Positions 22,617-34,330 of a stretch of 64,000 nt of DNA are shown one piece after another. Both the position numbers and the translations under genes were made by a program. A model generated the notes under the pieces. The model worked only from the letters and a program-made list of their open reading frames with translations, made no database searches and had not been told where the DNA came from. The DNA lies in assembly GCF_029407905.1 (NCBI RefSeq), contig NC_073646.1, positions 18,928,001-18,992,000 of the forward strand, in the 5' to 3' direction. Each line of letters starts with the position of its first letter. Position 1 is the stretch's first letter. The stretch comes from Bubalus kerabau. Taxonomy: Eukaryota > Chordata > Mammalia > Artiodactyla > Bovidae.

Positions 22617-23423
22617 TGTATTGTTGTTCAGTCGCTCAGTCGTGTCTGACTCTTGGGACCCTGTGGACTCCAGCATGCCAGACCTCCCTATCCTTCACTA
22701 TCTCCTGGAGCTTGCTCAAACTCATGTCCATTGAGTCGGTGATGCCATCCAACCATCTCGTCCTCTGTCATCCCCTTCTCCTTCTGCCTTCAGCCTTTCC
22801 CAGCATCAGGGTCTTTCCTAATGGGTCATATCTTTGCATCAGGTGGCCAAAGTATTGGAGATTCAGCTTCAGCATCAGTCCTCCCAATGAATATTCAGGA
22901 TTGATTTCCTTTAGGATTGACTGGTTTGATCTTCTTGCAGTTCAAGGGACTCTCAAGAATCTTCTCCAACACCACAGTTCAAAAGCATCAGTTCTTTGGC
23001 ACTCAGCCTTCTTTATGGTCCAACTCTCACATCCATATATGACCACTGGAAAAACCATAGCTTTGACTATATGGACCTTTGTTGGCAAAGTGATGTCTCT
23101 GCTTTTTAATATACTGTCTAGGTTGGTCATAACTTTTCTTCCAAAGTAAGTGTTAGTTGCTCAGTCATGTCTGACTCTATGCAACCCCAAGAACTGTAGC
23201 ACACCAGGCTCCCCTGTCCATGGAATTCTCCAGGTAAGAATACTGGAGTGGGTTGCCTTTCCCTTCTCCATTTCTTCCAAGGAGCAAGAGCCTTTTAATT
23301 TCATGGCTGCAGTCACCATCTGCAGTGATTTTGGAGCCCAAGAAAATTAAGTCTGTGACTGTTTCCATTGTTTCCCCATCTATTTGCCATGAAGTGATCG
23401 GACCGGATGCCATGATCTTAGAT
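22617..23423 (-). mobile_element. BovB 3' end, 5' truncated
   Basis: Starts at the 3' terminus (gttgttcagtcgctcagtcg) and reads back through KSRDITLPTKVHIVKAMVFP and VVIYGCESWTIKKAE to the segment ending at catgatcttag. Interrupted by a Bov-tA at 23147-23270. Confidence 0.9.
23147..23270 (-). mobile_element. Bov-tA SINE nested in BovB
   Basis: Flanked by tttcttccaa(a/g)g on both sides (23135-23146 and 23271-23282), a clear duplication of BovB sequence. Confidence 0.88.
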
Positions 23424-24290
23424 ATGTGTATTATACACCAGTAAAAGCATTCTGTGGCTACAAAGTGACATCACCTATTCAATCACAGTTGCATTACTGT
23501 TGTTCACAATGCAACACAGCCACAACTATTTTGAGGACAAAATAAGGCTTTATGTGCCATTTTTCCACCTGAGAAGTTTCATCTGGAAGGGACACTTGGC
23601 AAAGTAAACCAGTTCCAGTGAGTCTCCTAAGAGCAAAGAAAGACTAACACAAGACCTGGCCTACTGGACTCTTCAGAAAGAAGAAATCAAGGCAGGGAGC
23701 AATCTCTGAGTTCTGAACCGTCCTCCCGCCTAGCATTTCAGGACCAGAGAAGTCTTCTCCCAGGTTCTGAGGCAAATAGAGGCCAAGGACAAGTTTACCA
23801 CTGAGAATATGTCTTGAGTCAGCCCCAGGCTAGACAGAGACAACTCTGCTGGGACCAGAATGTGTGACAGCCACGGCCTGTCAATGGCAGAGTCAAAGAT
23901 CATTAAGTGCAGCAGAGGAGATATCATTATTTTCATTTACTGATGGCCTGAGGGGAGTTACATGGCATTCTTGAACTCACATCAGCAGATATCAGTCTAA
24001 AATCTGAATTTCTTGATTCTTGCCCCAGTGCATTTTGGGTGTCACCTTTCGTTGTGGACACAAGAAGGGGTAGGATTAGATTGTCTATAAATCTCCTCAG
24101 GTCTCCCAGGTCCAAAGAGCCTTCTAAATTCCTACCGAGTGGGAAAGGATTTCAAGGATGTCTCAGGAAAAGTGGTTTTTATATCATTCAGCTTACAGTT
24201 AGCTATCTAGTGGCTGCCAAAATGCACATGCCCATACACATGCATGCATACACATACAAATACACGAGAAAGCATGTGCATGTGTGTGTC
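23424..24290. other. Intergenic, nothing recognised
   Basis: No gene, RNA or clear repeat apart from CA-rich sequence at 24225-24290. Confidence 0.4.
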
Positions 24291-24491
24291 TGTGCTAGTC
24301 GCTTCAGTCATGTTTGACTCTTAGCAACCCTCTGGACTGTAACCCGCCAGGCTCCTCTGTCTTTGGGATTCTCCAGTAGGTTGCCATGCCCTTTGCCAAC
24401 GGATCTTCCCGACCCAGGGATTGAACCCACGTCCCTTGTGTCTCCTGCATTGCAGGCAGATTCTTTACCCACTGAGCCACTTGGGAAGCCC
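24291..24491 (-). mobile_element. Bov-tA SINE inside a CA-rich tract
   Basis: Left flank is CA/TG-rich (acatgcatgcatacacatac, gcatgtgtgtgtctg) and the right flank continues acatacacacacacac. The SINE head gagccacttgggaagccc is at the right. Confidence 0.88.
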
Positions 24492-24594
24492 GCGTACTTG
24501 CATAAACATACACACACACACACATATGCATGTGCACGTTTTGCCATAGATCTGAGGCAGGTTTTTAGCTGTCATTGCAGAGCATCAAGGTTCA

Positions 24595-24940
24595 TGTGGG
24601 AGGCCAGTGTGGCATGGAAGCGAGAGCACATATTTTAAATTTCAGCAACCCTGAGTTCCAGCCTTGGAGTCTGTCACTTCCTCACTGTGCAACCTTGAAC
24701 AAGTTACCAGCGTTTCAGAATCTAAGCTTCCTCCTCTGTAACGTGTGAAATTTGAACTGCTGACCCATCGAGCACACACACAAAAATGACGGGTGTCTGC
24801 TATCCATGTGTTGATGAGTTCCTTAAATCTCCCAATACCTCAATTTCTTCCTCTGTTAAGTGGGTGTAATAGCACATATCGCAAAGGATTACTGTGAGGA
24901 TTAAGTTAGGTACTAAATGTAAAATGCGCAGCACACTGGT
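24595..24940 (+). repeat. MIR remnants
   Basis: tgagttccagccttggagtc, acttcctcactgtgcaacc and, further on, tactgtgaggattaagttag. Confidence 0.5.
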
Positions 24941-24944
24941 GTGT

Positions 24945-25346
24945 GTGGAGTCCTGCCCCAAGGCCACAGAAGCAAAGCCCAGAATCAAGGTCACTTTTGA
25001 AGCTGACTGAACCCCACTGTAACCATTGTCAAAAGCCCCCTTGATCATCACCAGGAAGCTTCCTGACGCCAAATTAGGCAAAAATGCCCACCCTGGTACT
25101 CTCTGTAGTGCTCTAACCATTCACCTAATACCAGCAGGAATGTTCTTTGTCTTGAGGCTATAACAATTAGCTACTAACCCATGAAAAGCATCCGCTCTCC
25201 CCGGTCTGTCAGGAGGCTGGCCCACTGCATTTGCAGTGACTTCATTATGTCTGCTCCTGCCCTTAATAAACTCACTCCCTTCTGAAATTCTCTGTGTCAG
25301 GAAATTCTTTTACCACCTGTGCTCAGACTGCCTCAACAGTTTGTAC
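24945..25346 (+). mobile_element. Possible solo LTR
   Basis: A stretch beginning tgtgtggagtcctgcccc and ending ctcaaca, with an internal ccttaataaactcactccc resembling a retroviral polyadenylation region and a terminal CA. I could not define a target duplication, so LTR identity is tentative. Confidence 0.4.
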
Positions 25347-26812
25347 GTATTCAGTTCAGTTCAGTCACTCAGTCGTGTCCAACACTTTGCGACCCTGTGG
25401 ACTACAGCTCACCAGCCTTCTCTGTCCATCAGCAAATCCTGGAGCCTACTCAAACTCATGTCCATCCCATCAGTGATGCCATCCAATCATCTCATCCTCT
25501 GTCATCCCCTTCTCCTCCCACCTTCAATCTTTCCCAGCATCAGGGTCTTTTCAAATGAGTCAGTTCTTTGCATAGATGGCCAAAGTATTGGAGGTTCAGC
25601 TTCAGCATCAGTCTTTCCAATGAATATTCAGGACTGATTTCCTGTAGGATGGACTGGTTGGATCTCCTTGCAGTCCAAGTGACTCTCAAGAGTCTTCTCC
25701 AATACCATAGTTCAAATGCATCAATTCTCCGGTGCTCGGCTTTCTTTATAGTCCAACTCTCACATCCATACATGACTACTGGAAAAACCATAGCTTTGAC
25801 TAGATGGATCTTTGTTGGTAAAATAATGTCTCTGCTTTTTAATATGCTGTCTAGTTTGGTCATAACTTTTCTTTCAGGAAACAAGCGTTTTATAATTTCA
25901 TGGCTGCAGTCACCATCTGCAGTGATTTTGGAGACCAAGAAAATAAAGTCTGTCACTGTTTTCATTGTTTCCCCATCCATTTGCCATGATCCAGAGGCCA
26001 TGATCTTAGTTTTCTGAATGTTGAGTTTTAAGCCAACTTTTTCACTCTCCTCTTTCACTTTCATCAAGAGGCTCTTTACTTCTTTACTTTCTGCCATGAG
26101 GGTGGTGTCATCTGCATATCTGAGGTTATTGATATTTCTCCCGGCAATCTAGATTCCAGCTCATGCTTCACCCAGCCCGGCATTTCACACGATGCACTCT
26201 GCATATAAGTTAAATAAGCAGAGTGACAGTATACAGCCTTGACATACTCCTTTCCGAATTTGAACCAGTCTGTTGTTCCATGTATGGTTCTAACTGTTGC
26301 TTCTTAACCTGCATACAGATTTCTCAGTAGGCAGGTTAGGTGGTCTGGTATTCCCATCTCTTGAAGAATTTTCCACAGTTTGTGGTGACCCACACAGTCA
26401 AAGGTTTTGGCATAGTCAATAAAGCAAAAGTAGATGTTTTTCTGGAACTCTCTTGCTTTTCCAATGATCCAACAGATGTTGGCAATTTGATCTCTGGTTC
26501 CTCTGCCTTTTCTAAATCCAGCTTGAACATCTGGAAGTCGAAGCCTGGCTTAGAGAATTTTGAGCATTATTTAGTTAGCATGTGAGATGAGGGCAATTGT
26601 GCAGTAGTTTGAACATTTTTTGCCATTGCCTTTCTTTGGGATTGGAATGAAAACTGACCTTTTCCAGTACTGTTTCCAGGTCACTGCTGAGTTTTCCAGA
26701 TTTTCTAGCATATTGAATGCAGCACTTTCACAGCATCGTCTCCTAGGATTTGAAATAGCTCAACTGGAGTTCCATTACCTCCACTCACTTTGTTTGTAAT
26801 GATGCTTCCTAA

Positions 26813-27593
26813 CTGCTTTATAGACTATGCCAAAGCCTTTGACTGTATGGATCACATGTGGAAAATTCTGAAAGAGATGGGAATACCAGACCACCTGACC
26901 TGCCTCTTGAGAAACCTATATGCAGGTCAGGAAGCAACAGTTAGAACAGGACATGGAAAAACAGACTGGTTCCAAATTAGAAAAGGAGTACCTCAAGGCT
27001 GTATATTGTCACCCTGCTTATTTAACTTCTATGCAGAGTACATCATGAGAAACGCTGGGCTGGAAGAAGCACAAGCTGGAATCAAGATTGCTGGGAGAAA
27101 TATCAATAACCTCAGATATGCAGATGACACCACCCTTATGGCAGAAAGTGAAGAGGAACTCAAAAGCCTCTTGATGAAAGTGAAAGAGGAGAGTGAAAAA
27201 GTTGACTTAAAGCTCAACAGTCAGAAAACGAAGATCATGGCATCCGGTCCCATCACTTCATGGGAAAGAGATGGGGAAACAGTGTCAGACTTTATTTTGG
27301 GGGGCTCCAAAATCACTGCAGGTGGTAACTGCAGCCATGAAATTAAAAGACGCTTACTCCTTGGAAGGAAAGTTATGACCAACCTGGATAGCATATTGAA
27401 AAGCAGAGACATTACTTTGCCAACAAAGGTCCGTCTAGTCAAGGCTATGGTTTTTCCAGTGGTCATGTATGGATGTGAGAGTTGGACTGTGAAGAAGGCT
27501 GAGCACCGAAGAATTGATGCTTTTGAACTGTGGTGTTGGAGAAGACTTTTGAGAGTCCCTTGGACTGCAAGAAGATCCAACCATTCCATTTAA
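26813..27593 (+). pseudogene. BovB reverse transcriptase fragment with intact YADD
   Basis: An uninterrupted frame of about 260 codons: FIDYAKAFDCMDHMWKI, VPQGCILSPCLFNFYAEYIM, LRYADDTTLMAESEEELKS, MYGCESWTVKKAEHRRIDA. It lacks the endonuclease and the RT N-terminus, and stops early at TAA where the consensus continues. The catalytic aspartates are present, but the fragment cannot be a working LINE protein. Confidence 0.88.
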
Positions 27594-27885
27594 AGGAGAT
27601 CAGCCCTGGGTGTTCTTTGGAAGGAATGATGCTAAAGCTGAAACTCCAGTACTTTGGCCACCATGCGAAGAGTTGACACATTGGAAAAGACTCTGATGCT
27701 GGGAGGGATTGGGGGCAGGAGGAAAAGGGGACGACAGAGGATGAGATGGCTGGATGGCATCACCGACTTGATGGACATGAGTTTGAGTGAACTCCGGGAG
27801 TTGGTGATGGACAGGGAGGCCTGGCGTGCAGCAATTCATGGGGTCGCAAAGAGTCGGACAAGACTGAGTGACTGAACTGAACTGA
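26813..27885 (+). mobile_element. 5'-truncated BovB inserted into the older minus BovB
   Basis: Starts in RT at the FIDYAKAFD segment and runs to the complete 3' terminus (gactgaactgaactga). Opposite in orientation to its host. It is the better preserved of the two. Confidence 0.92.
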
Positions 27886-28112
27886 AAGCCCACTTGACTT
27901 CACATTCCAGGATGTCTGGCTCTAGGTCAGTGATCACACCATCATGGTTATCTGGGTCATGGTGATCTTTTTTTGTATAATTCTTCTGTGTATTCTTGCC
28001 ACCTCTTCTTAATATCTTCTGCTTCTGTTCGGTCCATACCATTTCTGCCCTTTATTATGCTCATCTTTGCATGAAGTGTTCCCTTGGTATCTCTAATTTT
28101 CTTGACGCGATC

Positions 28113-28744
28113 TTGTACATATTAAGTTCTCATGAAGTATTACCCCATGTCTGAGGGAGGGGCTACTCCCTTCCACATGCTCCCAAGAGTCCTATTTCTG
28201 GCAAGCACAAAGATTATGAAAAACAATCTCTTTTGGTCCCATCTAGAAGGTAGGAGTACAAACAGAGACATGAGATTCGGCTTCTTATACTACAATGGGG
28301 AAATAGCCACGGTGAGGATGATCAGTCGTGTTGGTAATGCTGCAGCCATCATCTGTATGGTTGCACAGTGACTTCATGGCTTGTATCTTCTTTGCTTCTC
28401 TGGCAACCTTGCAAATCCCATTTTTACATTTAAGGAGTGGGAGCACTTGCATGGGTTGTTTGGGACCCAGAGTCTGAGTGTGCTGCCCTTTAAAATTGTA
28501 GTTCTTCTCAGTGAGCTTGGAGCCAGGTTTAGGCACTGAAATAAAGTATGTACAAGCCAGGCCCCTCTGCCTCCTTGCCAACTCAATTCACACACAAAGT
28601 ATTATATGAAACAAGGCTAATTTTTCTTGAAGACAAGGGCTCCCAGAATCTGGTATTGTGGCTGGAGCGCACAATGGACTCTTTCTCTAACACTTGTCTG
28701 TTTGAAAGTCCCTCTCTGTGATTTTCTAAGATTTGTTTGCTGAT
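28113..28744. other. Intergenic, nothing recognised
   Basis: Open frames of 79 and 98 codons here show no family feature. Confidence 0.4.
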
Positions 28745-29280
28745 TGGCTGCTAAGGGGGACAGAATTCACCACTCCAAAATATGATTCTTGGACATAAGG
28801 ATCATTTTGAGCTGTTATTTTTAAGAAATGGCAGGCACAGGAGACACTCTGAAACCTGAGTAGAAGTTATCTTTAGAAGTTATCTAATAACTTCTAATAA
28901 GATGTTAGAAGTTATCTAACGTCTTACAAGAGACATTCACATCTATGAGGGAAAATTCCATCTGTAAGGGTGTCTCCTCTGTACCAGGAAGAGAAAGATG
29001 ACTCTAAACCTCTAGAAACCTCTAACAAAGGAGAGGCAAAGACTTAAATCTGTCTGTACTTTGCAAAACAACTTGACCCTTATTTACCTGCTGACTGCCC
29101 GTAACTGGCCTCCTCCCCACTCAGCTCCCCCAAATTGTCTTTCACCTTTAGCTGGAGATGGTATTTAAGGTGATGGCTTGGACCATTTCAGAGAGTTACA
29201 CACTTTTCCTGGGCATCTCTCATGTATATAGGAGATAGACATGTTATTACGTTTCTGTTTTCTCTTCTCCTTTTATTACA
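28745..29280 (+). mobile_element. Possible old LTR
   Basis: The run from cactccaaaatatgattc through ggtatttaaggtgatggc to tcttctccttttattac has LTR-like layout and resembles repeated sequence I recall from cattle, but I cannot name the family. It contains the direct/inverted tagaagttat cluster. Confidence 0.35.
28861..28915. repeat. Short direct and inverted repeat cluster (TAGAAGTTAT)
   Basis: Direct copies at 28861-28870, 28874-28883 and 28906-28915, with one inverted copy at 28887-28896. Copies two and the inverted one form a perfect 10-bp stem with a 3-base loop (CTA). Confidence 0.9.
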
Positions 29281-29306
29281 ATGTGTGTGTGTGTGTGTGC
29301 GCGCGC
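29281..29306 (+). repeat. (TG)n/(CG)n alternating tract
   Basis: tgtgtgtgtgtgtgtgtgcg followed by cgcgc, purine-pyrimidine alternation. Confidence 0.85.
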
Positions 29307-29354
29307 TTGTGTGCATGGGGGGTGTGTCTCAACTTCCACCTGTAGGGGTAGAGG

Positions 29355-29566
29355 TGGTGGTTTAGTCACTAAGTCGTGTCTGACTCTTGCAACCCGATGG
29401 ACTGTAGCCTGCCAGGGTCCTCTGTCCATGGGGATTCTCCAGGCCAGAATACTGGAGTGGGTTGCCATTTCCTTCTCCAGGGGATCTTCCCGATCCAGGA
29501 ATAGAACCCAGGTCTCCTAAATTGCAGGCAGATTCGTTACCGGCTGAGCTACAAAGGAAGCCCTAT
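29355..29566 (-). mobile_element. Bov-tA SINE
   Basis: Flanking repeats aggggtagagg (29344-29354) and aagggtagagg (29567-29577). Head at the right (ggctgagctacaaaggaagc). Confidence 0.9.
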
Positions 29567-31450
29567 AAGGGTAGAGGGAATGCTATTTTTCTACCCAACT
29601 GCTGTGTGCATTCAGTTCTGGGCTTAGTCTCCCTAGCATTTATGGGCTTGGTTTTTGTGGGGTTTTGTGTGTATTTACCCCGATGCTGCTAATTAGTTAT
29701 CACTCTTCAGCCCTCTCAATTTGCTCTCCACCAATAACCACTTTATCAGTTTCGTTATAACCCCTCTCAATAAGAAAAAGAGGAAGAAAATACTCAGATT
29801 ACCAGTCAACTTCCCCTGAAGCCAGAGAAGATGGGAAATAAAGGGAGAGAAAATGGATCTTCAGTGAAACTGGTTGACCCTGGGATGGGAGTGCATGTTT
29901 GGAGTTGAACCCAGAATTCCTATTCACATTCTGAGTTGGTTCTTTCATCATAATTATCCAAGTGAGAAGTTCTTCTTTATTTTTGATATAAGCTATTTCT
30001 TCCCCTCCTGGAAGATGACAGCATGATGCAGCCTGTGTCTTCATTTATCCAGCCAGTAATGTACGGATATGGCAAAGCCTCTGCCTTCAAAAAACCAGCA
30101 GTCCAAGGTGGGGGATGTGGGTGATAAGTGTAAATAGATCACTTTAGAGGCAGATAACGCACAAGAGCAGGAGGTTCTGTAGAGAAGGGCTCGCAGAGTG
30201 GAGTGTGATCAGATCTAGACTGGGAAGCAGGGTCAGGAAGGCTTCCCAGAAGAAATGACCCTAAAGCTGATTAGGATCACAGAATCACATCCCCACAATG
30301 GGAGGGGTCTTCCAGGCAGTGAGACCCACACATGCGAAGGCAGCACAGGTGAAGTGAAATAGGTCAGAGAACTGGGAAATTCAGAGCAGGCAGAACAAGG
30401 GTAAAAAGCAGATGCATGTAAGATCTAAGGCTGAAGAGACAGGCAGGGTTCAGACTGTGGAGGACTTTTCCAGCTAGGAGGCCGATCCCATCCCATAGAA
30501 GATAAAGAGCTGATGAAGGGATTTCAAGAGAGAAGTAAAGTTGCTTAAATGCTGGCTCACTGCAGAGTGGAGAGTGGGTGGGGAGGGGTGAGACTGGAGA
30601 CAGACCACTTGAGGAACTGTTAATAAAGGTGAGAGAGGACGTAACTTCGAGAAGATCTGTGTCAAGGGAGCTGAAGAAAAGTGACTGAATGTAGTAGTGT
30701 TTTAGAAGGGAGAATCTACCGTGATGAGGAAGGAAAAGAAAAGGCTGATTTCCAGTCCTTTGTAAGAGAAAGAGGTGGAAGTAGAAGGAGAGGGTGAGAA
30801 GAGATTTTGAAATGATAGGTTCGGTGGAATTTATCCTTTAGGGTCTTCATTCCAATTTCCTTCAGGTGACCCATTTTCAGAGGACCACTTTCTCCCTGCC
30901 GCCTCACACCCAGCTGGTTACAATGTATCTTCTAGGATCCCTTATAGGATTAAGAAAGGATGTGCTCCTTTCTCTTTTGGGGACCTCAGTTTCCACCCGG
31001 AAAATAAAGGAACTAAAAATCTTCTGAGATGGGCTCCTTCCCTCTTCTCCCCAGGGTAAGTCGAGTTTTCCTTTCTCTCATGCTGCAGCAGTATCTGTGT
31101 CAGTCTCACACTGCTTGGCTTTAGCCTGTGGTTTGCATGTCTGGCTTTCCCAAGTTGACTCCAAGGTCCTAGACGGCAGGGCTGCCCTGTTCTCTGCATC
31201 CGCAATCGCTGCTATGAGGAGATGCTCCCACCCTCAAGGATGGAGACACCGGTGTTCCTGATACAGGTCAAGTTCCTTCTCACTGTCTGTCATCCTTCTA
31301 CTCCAGAACTTCCAGATGCTGAGTCTAGAGTCTATTTTCACTGTGTCTTGGGATCGACTTTTTATCTCAGTGCCCAGCTGGGCAGGACTGGGGATGGAGG
31401 AGAGGAAAACAAATGAGAGAGGAGACGTGGTTGGAATCCTGGCTCCTGGG
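29567..31450. other. Intergenic, nothing specific
   Basis: Old-looking sequence with no recognised gene or assignable repeat. Confidence 0.4.
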
Positions 31451-31459
31451 GAGCTGGAT

Positions 31460-31830
31460 TCAGGTCCTGTGTGCTGTAGGTATGTATGCATATGCTTATA
31501 TATCTGTAAGTGTTTGTATGGGCATGTATATAGCATAAGATCTGTTTCTGGTTTTATTTATTTTTCTGTACTAAGGTGTATATGTCTGCATCTACATGGC
31601 CACACATAAGTCAGTGTGCACCTTAGCATCTGTGTGTCCATTAATATTCATGCCTGTGTAAGTGTGAGGGTCTCTGTGTAAGCAAATGTATGTCTGTCCA
31701 CATGTGAATGTCGCTATGTACGTATGTGTTCCCATGTGTCTGTATGTGAGTGCATGTATATATATGGTGATACACATGTGGGTATATGAGTATGTCTGTG
31801 TATGCATGTGTGTGTGTGTGTGCTCTGTGT
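31460..31830. repeat. Degenerate TG/TATG-rich tract
   Basis: About 370 bases dominated by tgtatg, tgtgtg, catgtg and gtatat units, ending in a (TG)9-like run at 31805-31823. A second, shorter CA/TG patch lies at 32200-32290. Confidence 0.75.
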
Positions 31831-31849
31831 ATAGAGGCAGCATAGAGTG

Positions 31850-32060
31850 TCTAGTTAAGAGCAAATGCTCCAGATTCAGGCTACCTGGGTTCAAGCCCTG
31901 AATACAGCATTTAAAACTTATAAGCTCTTGAGTGAGTAATTCCTTATTCCTTGGTTTACTCATCTCTAAACTAGGGGTAATAAAAGTATGTATCTTCAGT
32001 ATCTAATGTGAGGATGGGATGATACAATGTCCACAGTGCACCCAGAATGATGCACAGGAT
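31850..32060 (+). repeat. MIR SINE
   Basis: gctacctgggttcaagccct, agtgagtaattccttattcc and aactaggggtaataaaagta in MIR order. Confidence 0.65.
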
Positions 32061-32309
32061 ATGGAAAAATGTTAGCTGTTACTACGTTATTCATGGCAAT
32101 AAATATGTAAGTGATTGAGCTTGAGGGCCCAGGTCAGGATCTCTGTGTTTGAGATGCATCTTTGAGCACAAAAAGTTGACATGTGCATCAATTTCAAGTG
32201 CACATTGGCATGCGTGTGAGGACTAGGCCTGAGGGTCAGTGGTAAGTGTGTGTGAGTGTGATACGCATGCATGTGCCTCCGTGAATGTTTGCATTCCACC
32301 AGCTTTTGA

Positions 32310-32412
32310 ATGTTTTAGGGGCAAGGACTGTGTTTCTTCATTATTTTACCCAGGCCCTTAGACTTGGAACATAACAATTGCTCACCAGACTAGTGTTGAT
32401 TGAATGAATGAC
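32310..32412 (+). repeat. L2 LINE 3' end
   Basis: aggggcaaggactgtgtttc, ataacaattgctcaccag and ttgattgaatgaatgac. Confidence 0.6.
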
Positions 32413-32530
32413 ATAGACTGAAAATTCAGCGGCTATTACTCGTTCAGCATGCCCATTCATAGAAAACAAAAGGGTGTTAGTACATCAGTGATTGGTAGAC
32501 AGACAGAGAGGGAAAGAGAGAATAGGATCT

Positions 32531-32572
32531 AGATGGATAGATAGATTGATTGATAGATAAATAGATAGGAGA
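32531..32572 (+). repeat. (GATA)n-like microsatellite
   Basis: agatggatagatagattgat and dagata variants. Confidence 0.8.
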
Positions 32573-33650
32573 CAGACAGGATTGAGTCTAGTTAAGTAGA
32601 ATCTCATGTAATTTATATTGGAAGAGATATTAGAGGTTGTATGTTCCAGGGAATTCCAAAATTTTGCCTCTGGTAACCCCGTGGGTTATCATGGAGTTTC
32701 TTTGAGGGGTTGAGGAGGCAAGCACAGAACGGAAGAGGTAAACCCTGGCATCAAAAAGAATTTATTAACTTCTCTATATTAGATGCTCAGGCAGACTTGT
32801 ATTTAAAAAAAAAAAAGACTCCCCTATAAATGTTGTGTATCTTGTTATAGCCAAGCCCCCTTTCTCTACAGAAGGGAGAAGATGAGCCTCAGAGAGAGGA
32901 AAAATTAGGACCTCTGACCTCTGACCTCCTTTGAGGTCCATTACTATCACACCACCTTCCTTGGAATGTGGTAGTTGTGAATCCTCCAACTTACTGGGAA
33001 AAAGAAAGCAGTTTCTCCCAGGAATCCCCCTTTCAAAGAAGCCACTATCACAGTGGTCTTTTGGTATATCTGTCCAAGCAACACCCCCATTTATCTGAGA
33101 CTTGCCCCCTCAGGTCAGCCCTAGTGGCTCTGTTTGTGCTAGATGAGCGCACTCACAGTTAGACCAGCAATTAGCGCCTCAACAATTAGACCAGGGGAAG
33201 CACTCAGACCTACGCAGGGAACTCATACACCCTAGGTACAATTTGGATGTGGGATACCAAAATGCCAGTTGGTCTCTGTGGTCCCTGAAGTGATGTGAAG
33301 CTGCAGTGTCCATATTCAGTCAACGATGATGAATGGATGGGAAAAGTTAATTTCACAGAGAGGGGAAAATGAAAGGGACACACAAAAATAAGGAGATGTA
33401 AAGGCTGTGTGCTTTCGGGAAGACTGACAGGTGGAAGGAGGCAAGCCTGTTTCTCGTGGTTCTCCTTGTGCAGTCAGGCTGTATCTTTTGTCCTTGGTCT
33501 TTGTGCTCCTATATTCTTACAATTAATTCCCCTTTGGTCTGAGTCTGTTGGAGTGGGGTTTTGTTTCTTGCAAGCACACCATCTCTGACCAATGTGGCAC
33601 TTTGCAAAGTCTCCTCCTGGCAGATGAATAGGCTCTGCCCCTGGTCACTT
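32573..33650. other. Intergenic, nothing recognised
   Basis: No gene or assignable repeat. A 12-base A run lies at about 32803. Confidence 0.4.
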
Positions 33651-33748
33651 ATGGGCTTCCCAGGTGGCGCAGTGGTAAAAAATCCACCTACCAACGCAGG
33701 AGACGCAAGAGATGCAGGTTTAGTCCCTCGGTTGGGAAGATCCTCTGG

Positions 33749-33806
33749 ACTGTTGCTGCTGCTGCTAAGTCACTTCAGTCATGTCCGACTCTATGTGATC
33801 CCATAG
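33749..33806 (-). mobile_element. BOV-A2 end fragment nested in Bov-tA
   Basis: gttgctgctgctgctaagtc followed by cttcagtcatgtccgactc, inserted between ctctgga and aagaatggc of the host SINE. Confidence 0.8.
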
Positions 33807-33847
33807 AAGAATGGCAACTCACTCCAGTGTTCTTGCCTGGAAAATTC

Positions 33848-34330
33848 TGAGAGAGTCATTTCCTAGGCAGGTTGATAAGGAGTCTAGGGGTCCCCAAGGA
33901 GAGAGGGGTCTGGAATTCTCAAGGAGGAAGAAAGGACAAACTTTTTTTCCTTCTCTACATTCCTTAGGATCATATAACAATAATGTATCTTGCCTGAGGA
34001 CAGTCTCTGGATTAAACCTTCTGGCTAATTCTGTTATCTTAAAATGTATATTATGGGAGTAGGTCTGGTGAGGTCTTTACAACCTCCATACGTTCTTTGG
34101 ATTCATTGGAGAGTATATAACTTCATTGCTAACACTAGCAAGTGGGTACTCTTTCTTCCCCCTTCTGATGCCTATGTCAGAAGCTTTCTCTATCTCCTTT
34201 ATACTTTAATAAAACTTTATTACACAAAAGCTCTGAGCGATCAAGCCTCGTCTCTGGCCCCAGATTGAATTCTTCTCCTCCGGGGGCCAAGAATCCCAGT
34301 GTCTTCGCGTGATTCAACAACAACCTTTCA
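33848..34330 (+). mobile_element. Solo LTR of a ruminant endogenous retrovirus
   Basis: 483 bases with TG...CA termini. Direct repeat ATTC at 33844-33847 and 34331-34334, continuous with the interrupted SINE, proves the boundaries. It holds a TATA-like gtatataac at about 34112 and a ttaataaaac polyadenylation-type signal at about 34207. No internal retroviral genes remain. Resembles the BTLTR1 type, from memory; a 4-bp duplication is typical of class I elements. Confidence 0.82.

Larger units (their letters stand above)
25351..28112 (-). mobile_element. BovB LINE (minus), host of a second BovB
   Basis: 3' terminus at 25351 (tandem ttcag), RT core through 25540-26810, then interrupted at gatgcttcctaa (26812). 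It resumes at aagcccacttgacttcac (27886) and ends near 28112 in the segment before RT. Heavily decayed: the minus-frame pieces contain GLKLNIQKTKIMAS and SWTIKKAEHRRIDAF with frameshifts. Confidence 0.9.

Noticed and set aside
26790..27593. 267-codon frame as a host gene
   Set aside because: It is a BovB reverse transcriptase fragment with the YADD motif, already assigned to a retroelement.
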